Shown here: piece after piece, positions 32,857-44,800 of the stretch
How the letters are laid out: each line of letters opens with the position of its first letter
Numbering within the stretch: the stretch's first letter is position 1
Source of the DNA: Phylloscopus collybita
Taxonomy: Eukaryota; Chordata; Aves; Passeriformes; Phylloscopidae
Length of the DNA stretch: 64,000 bases
Assembly: GCA_027886175.1 (NCBI GenBank)
Contig: JAJNNQ010000129.1
Location: forward strand, 5,394,001-5,458,000
Direction of reading: 5' to 3'
Made by a program: the position numbers and the translations under genes
The notes under the pieces: generated by a model
What the model was told of the DNA's origin: nothing
Databases searched by the model: none
Seen by the model: only the letters and a program-made list of their open reading frames with translations

Positions 32857-35800
32857 TCACCTCCTGGCTGGGGGCGGCTTCAGGGCCACCTTGGGCGGGG
32901 GACACCGCTGGAAGGGTGGGAGGGACGGTCCCGGCTGCCCCTCGCCGTGGCTCGGCGCTTTGCTCTTCAGCGTCGGGAGAGGTTTGCTGGGCGGCTTCGG
33001 CTTCGCCTGGCGGGAGGAGAGACCCGATTGCCTCACCTGGGCACCCCAGGAGGGACAGGGAGGGGAGGAAGGGCCCCCCCCGAGCCACCAGCCGGGGCCA
33101 CCCCACGGCTGTGACCCGCACCGGTGGGGCTGGGGGCCATCGGGAGGGCCGGGGTTACCTGCGGGGGCCGTCCCGGCGGGGAGCGAGGTGCCGCTGGCCG
33201 CAGGGGCAGCACGGGGCTGTGTGCCCGGCCCGCCGTGCTGCTCAGCAGGCTGGGCTGGCCGATGTCCCGCAGGGACAGCTGGCGGCGGCCCGGCCGCGTC
33301 CGCCCGCCCTCCTGGAACAGCGGGTTGGCCAGGCCGGAGGGAGTCCCGCCGCAGCTCCTGTGGGACACAGCGACCCATGTGGGGCTGCTCCGGGCGGCTC
33401 TGGAGCTCAGGTCCGAGCAGCGGAGACGGGAATTACCCTTTGTGGGAGCGCCGCGCCGCCCTGGCTCTGAGGAGCACCACACCGCTGCCCAGCCCGAGGC
33501 CGGCCAGGGCCAGCACGGCCAGCACGGCCGCCAGCACCACGCTGCCGCTCCCTGCGGGGACAAACCCGGGCGCTTGGGGACGGAGCGGCACCTCCCAGCC
33601 GGCGCCAGCCCCCTCCCCGAGCCCCTCCTCGGGACACGCGTCGGGGTGAGGGGGCCGTACCTGCGGCTATCCCTGAGATCTCCTGCTCGCAGTAGGGCGC
33701 TGCCCAGCCCGGGTCGCAGTGACATTCCCGCCGGTGGTTGCACACCTGCCAGGAGCGGGGAGAGCGTCAGGGCGGTGGCCGTGCCCCGCGGCAGCTGCGG
33801 GAGGGGGGTCCCGCCGCCTACCCCGTGGTTGTTGCACTTGGCCGAGCAGTTCTTGTCGCCGTAGACCAGGAGGTTCTGGCAGCGCCCGGCGTAGCAGACC
33901 TGGGGGCGGGCAGGGGAGGCTCTGATGCTGCCCCGGGGCCGGCGCTCACCCTCCCCCGGCCCGGCCCGGCCCCGGCGCGGCTCTCACCATCTCCTCCCCG
34001 CACTTGGCGCCGGTGGGCACCAGCCGCAGCTCGGCCGCCTCGCCCGCGTCGCTGCCCGCGATCACCGCCTTGCACTTGAAGCGGCCCAAGTGGTAGCCGA
34101 AGGAGTAGTAGCCGCTGCCGAGGATGGGCTGGGTGTTGTCGCTCAGGCACAGCAGCGTGCCGCACTTGACATCCCTGCGGGACACGCGGCCGTCAGCGCC
34201 GGCGGGCGGGGGAGCTCGGCCGGGCCGGGCCGGGCCGTGGCCCCGCATCCACCCCCCGTCCTTACTTGGGGCTGCAGGGCTGCTTCCCGTACTCGGTGAG
34301 GCAGTGCAGGTGAACGTGCTGCTCGCTGTTGTGCTTGAAGCAGACGTCAGGAGCCACCTGCGCCTCTGCGGGACGCACGGAAAAGGTCAGACGGGGCCCG
34401 AGCCCGCTCCAGGATCGGCAGCGCCGCGGCTCGGGATGCAGGAAGGGGCGATGCGCCGGCCCGGGGCGCTCCGGGCACATCCCGCGGCAGGCGGGGCGGG
34501 AGGATGGGCAGGGAGGGAGCCCTACCTGCGCCCCACAGCGCCCGGCACTGCTCGCCGTGCGAAGGGCAGGCCCCGTTGTAGCAGTACCCACTGCCGTGCT
34601 GGCAGGAGACGCCGTTCTCCTGGAACACGTCCTCCGGGCACTCGGCGCTGAGGCCGCTGCAGTGCTCGGCGAGGTCGCAGTCGTTCTTGCTGGCCCGGCA
34701 GAGCGCACCTGCAGCCTTCACCTGCAGGGAGCACAGGGAGGTCAGCGCTGCCGGGGCGCTCCCGCTTCCCCAGGCACCACGGCACAGCAACGCCCTGCTC
34801 CGGGAAACCTCTCCCGTGGGCACCCCGTGGATCCAGACGGTGACACTGCACAGCACAGAGACTCCTCCAGGGCTCGGACCGGCTCTTCCCCTAGGTAAGA
34901 ACCTGCCGAGCCGCTGCCCTGCGCACGGCGGTACCTTGCAGTCCTGGCAGCATTCCCCTCGGGCGCACTCGGCTCCCTCTCTCAGCTGGCACGTGGTGGC
35001 GTTGCAGCAGCGGTCCGAGCACTCCTGCAAGACAGGGGATGGACTGAAACCCTCCTGGAAGCCGCCTGAAGGACCCTTTCCTTCCTTTCTGAAGGGACCG
35101 GCTTGCCCTGTCACCAGGTGCTCATAGCAGTGCAGCTGCCACGGGCCAAAACCACAAAAACATCCCAGGTGGGGACCATTCCTGCTGCCTCTTCATCCCC
35201 ATCACCAACACCAAACCAAAGGACCAGAAAGGTTTCTTTTTCTGAAGACGGAGCCTGAGCTGGGCCCCTTTGCATGTCCTCAGGAAGGAGAGAAAAATGA
35301 GGATTTCTGTGCTGCCTGGATCAGGGGAACATTCCTTCAGTACCAGCACAGGGCTGTGACCAGGGATTTACCCCAGAGGCATTGCCTGTCTGTCTCAATT
35401 CCACCCCCCCCCCCCCCCCCCCCTTGATGTGTTGGCAGGGATGAGGAACAGCTGAGCACAGCTCTTGAAGGAACAACGTGCCCTGATGTCCCCTCCCGGG
35501 TCACCTCCTTGGAGGACACGGGGGAACACCCATCTTTCCTAGGCTAAAATCACAGCCAGCTACACAAAGAGGGGCACACATGAACACCCTCCGCCAGTTA
35601 TTTTTTGGAAGAAGCAAAATCTGGAGCACAAGGGAGCTCAGGTCCCCTGCTGCCCACCCTCCTTCCCAGCCCTTTGGAGAGCCCCTCTGTGGGAAATGGA
35701 TTTCTAGAGAACTCTTAAAGCCTGACAGAAGGCTCACACAGGACGTGTCTGTATGCAAACCTTGAGATAGAAAAGGAAATCAGAAAGTTAGAGATTCCAC

Positions 35801-38800
35801 GGGATAGGCCAAATATTGTTGAGGGAGAAAGGGAACTGGAAACAAGTTTCAGAGGATGGCCTTGCAAATAAGACTGGATACTTTGGAGAAATAGAACTGT
35901 GAAAGGTACATTGTAGTAGGAGCCATGAGGGGTGATTTTAGATGATTGGCTTTAGGGCAATTGTGTGGCAAAAGCTGACAGGCCAAGAAATGTTTATGAT
36001 GTCATTAGGAAATAGTTTGGCTTCTGATTGTGACGGCATGAATTGCAACATCTGTGCCGTCTTCACGTGAGACTGAACACGGAACAGGAGTTTTTAAAAC
36101 GCCTCTGGGTCAGAGGAAGGGGAGAAGCCGAGGCAGCCCTCACCTGGGGCGTGCCGCAGTCGCACTGCTCTCCCCGCTCCACGAACTGGTTCCCGCAGAC
36201 CGGGCCCCCGTAGAGCTCGTCCGCCCGCGGCGCGTTCAGCAGGCAGCTGGTCCGCGGGTCCCCCAGGAACTGCCACATGTCCTGCTCGCTGCACCGGCTG
36301 AAGAGCTTGGGGTAAACCAGCCTGCAGGGGCACAGAGCCGGGCCGTCACCCGGGGGGAAGCCTGGAGGGGCAGGATTGCAGGCTCTCTAGGCTAAAAGGC
36401 CCTCAAGCAAGCGCCACGTTTTGACCTGAGGCCGTGGAACGAGCTTCTGAAACTGAGTGCTAGATAATTGAAGAGATAGGCTTCCAGAACTGAGTGACTG
36501 AGTGATGTGGTTTGAATAGCACTGTGTGATCTCACAGGGTGAAAAATCTAGGATTTAAGGTTTTACTATATGTGGGAGTCCAGGGTGAGCAGAGACCCCG
36601 AGAACTATATAGTAATATATATGGGGCACTATGGAGGATTTAGTGTCTAAGTCCTTCCTCATTCACCTTCTCCTTCTTCTTGGTTTCGGCTGTTTTTCTC
36701 TAATTGGGTGAAAAAGGTATGCATTGTGGACCTTGGGTGGTCAATTATTGGGTGAAAAGTATAAAATAATAAAGGTGTCATCTGGTTATTGGGTAGTTTA
36801 TGCTTAAAAAGGCCTTGGAAGGAGTTAGAGGTACTCCGTTTTCTACCTCGTTAGTCAGAGCTCACAACTCGTGAGACTGTACTGCAGGTAAGAATTAATA
36901 AACTCTGAGTCCAAACACAAAAACCGTGACTCCTGTGCATTAATCCCAGCTCTAGCACAAAGAGAAGAAGATAAGAATCCCACAAGTTGTGAGCAGAGAG
37001 CCCAAGGGCGAAGCTGGAGGGTCACCCACGGGCTCAGAGGCACCTGCAGTGGGGTGGGGTGGGATGTCCACCCAGACCTGAGCATCTCCCTGGTTCCCCC
37101 CTTCCCCTTCCCCATCAGGACACCCTGCCAGAGGACACCTCTGTGTATTTGCTGCCCAGGGATGTCCCCCTGCCTCCTGCACTCACCCAACGCTGCCTGC
37201 CATGACACAGCCCCCATCAGCTTTGGGGACGGGGCAGCGGCAGCCGGCCACGTCCTCGTCGTGGGACATGCCCAGGTTGTGCCCCATCTCGTGAGCCAGG
37301 GTGGAGGCAGCGCCAATGGGGTTCGCGCTGTGGTCCTGTGGGACAAGGAGGTTGGGGTTGCCATAGGAGGAAAAAAAGGTTTGGTTTGCCTTCAAACACC
37401 TGAGGAAGTTAAACTGGAATCTTCCATGGCCTTCTCGTTGTAATTGGCCCAGAGCCAGCACAGCACTGATGGGGCTTTGGAAAGGTACCCCAAAGCCTGC
37501 TGCCAATTTCATTGGGCAAGTTGCCAAAAGAACCCACCTGAACCATCCAAGTACTGAAAAGACTGACCAGAGGGGCTCAATCACTTTTTTAGACTGGCTA
37601 AGCCAGCATGAGAGTGTTCTCTGCACTGTGCTCCACTTGTATTTCTTTTGGTCCATGACATTTGTTATTTTTGTCATGATTAAAACCTTTTGTTTCACAA
37701 AGCATGTCCAGAGAAGTTGTCTGGCTATTATTAAGCCGCTCTGGGAAGGTTGCAGGCCAACCCTCAGACCTGATAAATCCTCACATAGCTTATTCCGTTC
37801 TGGTGACGTGCAAGATTTTATCACAGCGTGGGTTCAATGCCCCTGTGGCTTCTCCACAGCCTCTCCAGGGGCTGCTGGGGCTCTGCAAGGTGTCTCCTCA
37901 CACTGCCATGCTCAGGTAAGGGAAGGCACACACTGGACGTGGTCCCACGGCCCCTCAAGACCCCCAGCTTGGTGCCTCAGGGCTGTCAGTGAGCTCGGAC
38001 AAAGTGGCTGCTCCAAAAATGCTGCTTTGTTGGTGGGGCTGGGAGGCCACACGTCCCACAGCCAACCTCTCCTGCTCCTGGGGAGGGATGAGGTGTCGCT
38101 GTTGGACACGAAGGAAAGGCACAGACTCGTGATTTCAGAAGGCTGATGCTCCGAAAAAGGGGCTGGTTTATTCTCAGAACCTATTTTTATACCTTTTTAC
38201 AATGTGCCCACCTAAGAGGTGGGATCCTTTGAACCATTGGTCACACCAAGGGTCAACAAGCAAAGTCCCTCCTTAGGAGAGAAATGTGAAAAACAAGAGA
38301 GTTTACAAAGTGTGACCTTGTTTATCAGTTTAGGTTCCTGGGAAAAAACTTGAGAAAAACCCAAACATGACAAGCAGTGACTACAATGAGGAGCACAGCC
38401 AGTCCCAGCCACCTGATAGCCTCCTAAAATCCCAGCTCCCGTGTCCGTGGAGCTTCTCTGGGAGCCTTTCTGAGCGCACCCAGCTGGGTGTCCCCAGCCC
38501 CAGCACTTCTCTGGGGGTCAATCACTTAGGGGGGGCAGAGATGCCAGGGACCAAACCCAGCTGCAGAGGGCGACAGCTGGGGAGCAGTGGAGGAGGGGGT
38601 GGCTCTGGGAGGCGCAGTGCAGGGAGGGCAGAGCACAGCACCCACCTGGTTGACGCCGCCCGAGTCCCTGGTGCACATCACCAGCTTCTTGGCCAGCCCC
38701 ACGGTGTTGCCGTGGAAGTCGACGCCCCTGTGGGATGGAGAGGCCAACGTGGCCACGTGCCCTGGGCGGTGGCAGGGCTGGCAGGAGGGTGGCCAGGCGG

Positions 38801-41800
38801 TGGCCTCCCTGTCCTTACGTGATCAGCTGGGCGTTGTCGTGGGGCTTCCTCCGCAGCAGCTCCGACTCCCGCCAGTGCAGGAAGTTGTCCAGCGTCACCT
38901 CGGGGTTGGGGCTGACGGCGATCCTGTCCCTGTGGGTCCACACCTCCAGGCCAATCAAGGCCACCCGCAGGCGAAGGGGCTGGTACAGCTGGGGTGGGAC
39001 ACGGCCCAGGGAGAGCCTGGATTGGGGCTGCAGCTGCGGAGGGGAGGCCCCACCTGCCCCGGGGAACTGCAGCCGAGCCCAGGATGCTCCTCACTGGGCA
39101 GTGCTCTGTCAGCCTTAATAAATAACACAAGCTGGGCTGACCACGCAGACAAAACCTCTGGGCTCCCTCTTGGCTGGGGGAGGCTGGGGTGCTGCTCCCA
39201 CACTGCTAACCAACAGCAAAGCCATCAGGAAACCCACCATGGCCCAGTGCATCCATCCCTCCCTTTGCTGGCAGCCTCCCCAGCCTGAGAGTGGCCACGG
39301 GATGTGCTCCCAGGGGTTACAGGACAATATTTCCCTTCCCTCACAGGGGACAGAGCTGAGCCACTCTTCATATCCACACTGCACGTGAGGCTGGCCAAGG
39401 GATGTGGTCACCCTGCAGCAGCCCCCTGTGGGCCTGAGATTGACTCCACCCCACCCGTGCCAGCCTCTCTGCCAGCTGCCCTGTGCCCACCCTGGGGCTG
39501 GGAGGGCAGGCCCAGAGCCCCGGGCTCACCTTGTCCACGTGGTTCACTATTTCCTTCATGCGGTTCTGCACCGTGCGGAGGTCCTTGTGCTTCCTGAACT
39601 GTGTGGGAAGGACACAGAGAGAGATTTCCAGGGTGGCTGTGAGCTCCTGGCTGCAGGGCATGGCAGCAAACCCACAGGCACCCACAGCTCTCCCCACTTT
39701 ACCTCCTGGTTGTCGGCCACCAGGACCAGCTCCACGTACCGGGGGCCTTTTTGTATGGGACCTGATTTCTGAAAGGAAAGGGGAAGGTGGGGGTCAGCTT
39801 GCAGCTGGCCAAGCCAGGCAGCTCCCCTGGGGTGTGTCGGATGCTGGAGGACCTTCCAAGGTTACCAGGTCTCCTTGCCGGGCTCTGGGATGTTGTTTTG
39901 CTGGGTTTCAGATTTCTCCCAGCTTGCACGCTGGAAAACCCAAGCCTGCTGCTGGGATAACCGGGCTCTGCAGGCATCACGGAGCCCAGGGGGTGGGAGG
40001 ATGCTCCCAGGGCCTCTTCCCACCAGAATCACAGAATCACAGAATTTCTAGGTTGGAAGAGACCTCCAAGATCATCAAGTCCAACCCATGCTCTAACATC
40101 TCAACTAAACCATGGCACCAAGTGCCACATCCAGTCTTGTTTTAAACACATCCAAGGATGGTGACTCCACCACTTCCCTGGGCAGGCCATTTCAATACTT
40201 TATCACTCTTTCTGTGAAAAGCTTTTTCCTAATCTCCAACTTACATTTTCCCTGACGCAGCTTAAGACTGTGTCCTCTCCTTCTGTCACTTGCTGCCAGC
40301 AGAAAGACACCAACCCCCAGCTGACTGCAGCCACCTCTCAGGCAGTTGTAGGCAGTGATAAGGACACCCCTGAGTCTCCTTTTCTCCAGGCTGAACACCC
40401 CCAGCTCCCTCAGTGGTTCCTCACAGGGCTCCTGTTCCAAGCCCCTCAGCAGCCTCGCTGCCTCCTCTGGACATGCTCAAGCATCTCAACGTCCCTCCTG
40501 AACTGAGGGGCCCAAACCTGGACACAGAAGCCACCTCGTGGGAGGGGGCATCGCCCGGAGGCTCGGAACGCCCTCGTCCTCCACGGGATCCCCCGGCTGG
40601 GGAGGGAGCAGCGATGCAATCCCTACCCAGCGGTAAAGCTTCATGGCTGCAGGGATTTTGGGCTCGCGGTCGTACTCCAGGGTGGCCCCGGGCTCCCGGC
40701 AGGTGCCGCGTTTCCCCCGCAGGTGAGCAGCTCGGTACACGGCGTGCCGGCCGGCCACGGCCCCCTCCAGCGGCTCCAGCAGGAAGGTGGTCTCATTCAC
40801 CCGGAAAAACCCGCTGGGGAGCGAGAGAGAGGGCGGGCATCAGGCTGGGGAGACGGGCAGGACACGGACAGAGCCTACACTCACCCCTGGATGTGTGAAA
40901 GGTGGAAGGTGTCCCTGCCCATGGCATGGGGTGGGACTTTATGAGCTTTAAGGTGCCATCCATCCCAAACCATTCCGGGATTCTGTATAAATACAGCTGC
41001 CAAACTGGCTGCTGGGCTGGGAGGGGACAAGCACGACACCCACAGCACAGGGAGCATCTGGTTCTTTAGGCAGCAGGAATGTCCTGGCGTTCAGCAGCTG
41101 GTCCATTAGGGATGGATCCAGCATGGGCACTCCTGCCCAGAGTTCCTGTGGTGTCAGGGCCCCACTCTCACCCCACTGCCATGAGTCAGCCCCCAAAAGC
41201 GCCGTGTGCCTTTCCTGCCGGGCACCCCGCCAGGGTCAGCACCTCCAGCAGGAAGAGGGATGGCATCTCTGTCATCTCCAGTTCCGCAGGGGAAAACTGA
41301 GCTCTCACTCCGTCAGCACGGCCGGGGCTCGGTCACACCGGCTCACCGGGGTCAGTCACTCACACCGGGGTCACTCACATCGGGGTCAGTCACACCGGGG
41401 TCACTCACACCAGGGTCACTCACATCGGGGTCACTCACACCAGGGTCACTCACACCACCGTCACTCACATCGGGGTCAGTCACACCGGGGTCACTCACAT
41501 CGGGGTCAGTCACACCGGGGTCACTCACACCGGGGTCACTCACATCGGGGTCAGTCACACCGGGGTCACTCACATCGGGGTCACTCACACCAGGGTCACT
41601 CACATCGGGGTCACTCACATCGGGGTCACTCACACCGGGGTCACTCACATCAGGGTCACTCACACCAGGGTCACTCACGCCGGGGTCACTCACATCGGGG
41701 TCAGTCACACTGGGGTCACTCACATCAGGGTCACTCACACCAGGGTCACTCACGCCGGGGTCACTCACATCGGGGTCAGTCACACCGGGGTCACTCACAT

Positions 41801-44800
41801 CGGGGTAACTCACACCAGGGTCACTCACACCACGGTCACTCACATCGGGGTCACTCACATCGGGGTCACTCACACTACGGTCACTCACATCGGGGTCACT
41901 CACACCGGGGTCACTCACATCGGGGTCACTCACATCAGGGTCACTCACATCGGGGTCACTCACACCGGGGTCACTCACATCGGGGTCACTCACATCGGGG
42001 TCACTCACACCACGGTCACTCACATCGGGGTCAGTCACACTGGGGTCACTCACATCGGGGTCACTCACACCAGGGTCACTCACACTGGGATCACTCACAT
42101 CGGGGTCACTCACATCAGGGTCACTCACACCAGGGTCACTCACGCCGGGGTCACTCACATCGGGGTCAGTCACACCGGGGTCACTCACATCGGGGTAACT
42201 CACACCAGGGTCACTCACACCACGGTCACTCACATCGGGGTCACTCACATCGGGGTCACTCACACTACGGTCACTCACATCGGGGTCACTCACACCGGGG
42301 TCACTCACATCGGGGTCACTCACATCAGGGTCACTCACATCGGGGTCACTCACACCGGGGTCACTCACATCGGGGTCACTCACATCGGGGTCACTCACAC
42401 CACGGTCACTCACATCGGGGTCAGTCACACTGGGGTCACTCACATCGGGGTCACTCACACCAGGGTCACTCACACTGGGATCACTCACATCGGGGTCACT
42501 CACATCGGGGTCACTCACACCAGGGTCACTCACACCAGGGTCACTCACACTGGGCTCACTCACACCGGGATCACTCACATCGGGGTCACTCACACCACGG
42601 TCACTCACATCGGGATCACTCACATCGGGGTCACTCACACCGGGGTCACTCACACCAGGGTCGGTCACACCGGGGTCAGTCACTCCGGCTCACCGGGGCT
42701 CGGTTACACCGGGGCTCGGTCACACCAAGGTCAGTCACACCAGGGCTCGGTCACACCGGGGCTCGGTCACACCGGCTCACTGTGGCATGTGCCATGCCCC
42801 AGCCCGGGGCAGGGCTCCAGGGAGCCGCGGCCCTACCTGAGCCCTCCGCAGGTGCTGATGCTCGCTGCCGAGCCGGGGTGTCCCCGCACGCTGCCCTGGT
42901 AGAAGCAGTGGTCCTGCCGAGACAGAGGGCGGAGCTGTGGGCGCTGCAGCGGCGCGGGGGGGGTCCCACGGGGCTGGGAAAGCTGCTCCCCCCGGAGCCA
43001 GCCCCTACCTGCGTGTCCGGCTTCTCCGTGATCTCCGAGCCGTCGGCAGAGTAGTGAGTCTCGGTGTAGTGCTGCCCCAGCAGGGCCCTGCGGGGTGGGG
43101 AAGGGTCAGCAGCCATCCCGCCTTGGGGGTGGGGACTGTGACCTGCCCGGGTGGGTTTGGCAAGGGGGGAATAAAGTGCTCTGGGCTCACCGGGGCAGTG
43201 ACACCAGGCCTTGGAGGAGGGATGCTCAGGGCAAGGGTGGGATGCAAAGCCCCCCCTCAGCCCCCCCTCCCCGTGCCCACCTGCCCTCACCTGTTCTTCT
43301 CCAGCCACAGGAGGTACTCCCTGCCCTCGGCACGGACGCTGTAGAGGACGTGGCCTGGGTAGGTGCTCTGCATGAAGGAGAGGTGCCATCAGAGAGGCCA
43401 GCAGGAGCCAGAGCTGCACCAGAGGGGCCCCTTGGCCCCCCAGCCTGCCCAGAAAGGGGCCAGGGTCGGTGTGTGCCCTGCTGAGGCACCCTGGAGGCAT
43501 CCAGCAAAGGCACAGGAAATCAGAAGAGAAAGAAGAAAGCGTGTGGGCAATAAGGCAAATCCCCGGCACATCCTGAGATGAGGAACAGGTCACCCGCAAG
43601 GAGACGGAGTCAGCAAAGTCTGGTTTCCCGTGTCTGACACATGGCTGCAGATGGCCGTGCCAGGGACTGAGGTTTCCTACTCATCAGTCACAGAGCTCCT
43701 TTTTCGGGGTCTGAGTTCAGCACTTACTCACCAGCTGAACCACAAAGATCCCTCTGGCTCTTATCAGCAGAGACTTCTTCCTCCCTGACTGATCCAGCAC
43801 GCCACATCACGTTTAGGGAACAGCCTTCCCTTGGCTCTCCTCGGCCTCTCAGAGCAGATTTTAATATCACTGTGTCCCAGATCCCCTTTGCTGGTGGGAG
43901 GGAGCCAGGGTGGCTCAGCCAGCTGAGCCCTGAGCCCTCAGGACGGAGATGTTCCTAAGGGAAAAGTGTTTCCTTCTGGGCTGTCTTGTGATCTCCACCT
44001 GCAGAGGCCCCACCTGCTGGGGTCACTGGGAGAGACTGATGGTCCCGTGCCAGGCTGTGCCCTTGGCATGAGGGACCTGAGATGTCTCCTGAGGGAACAT
44101 CCACCTCTCCCGAGGGCACATCCACCTCTCCCGAGAGCACACCCTCAGCAGAACCCAGGTGTGGAGAGAGCTGAGCCAAAGGCAAAGCAAACCTTTCCCA
44201 TGGGGCCAGCATTCCTCAGGGATGAGGTGTGCTGCCTCTCCCCGGGGAAGGATGACAGCACCGGCTGTCACAGCAGGGCTCAGCATTCCCCAGGGAGTGA
44301 TCTGCACCCTGCAGGGAGCCCGGCTGAGCAGAAGGCCCTGCTGACTCAGTGCCAGCGGGGCCAGGTGAGAGGCTTTGCCTGTCACTCAGCTGCCCCGATT
44401 CTCCCTGGTTTGCAGTTCCAGGCCAGCGTGCCAGGGCGCTCGCGGGTCCCTGGAAAATTTTTCTCTTATGAGCAGCGTCTCCTGCCTGTCCCGACCCCTG
44501 CCCGCCAACAAAGCCATCCTTTGTTGTTGTTGGCAAGGCCAAGGCCAGAAGAGGTCTTCAGGAATGGCAGGAAAGCACTTGGAAGGGGGTGCTGGGTCAG
44601 GGAGTGTCTCTCGGAGACGACCGCAGGGCAAGTTTAAAATAAGAACTCCTGATCCGGCTTCTCTGAATCAGCCCCTGCCTCCCTCATTAGCATGGGCTGT
44701 GCAAGGGCTCCAGATGGGAAGGCTTTGGGAGCAGCCCTGGGAGCCCTGTGGCCGTGCTGAGCCAGCAGAGCCGAGCCACAACCCTGCAGAGTGCAGGGAG

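Noticed and set aside
41322..42790. Regular short repeats that could be mistaken for a CRISPR array
   Set aside because: The repeats are head to tail at 15 bp with no unique spacers and lie in an intron of a vertebrate gene.
41123..43054. Very long + strand open frame (643 codons) rich in His-Ser
   Set aside because: It is the 15-bp minisatellite translated. It lies antisense inside an ADAM8 intron, runs across two ADAM8 exons in the wrong strand and has no homologue or codon signature of a gene.
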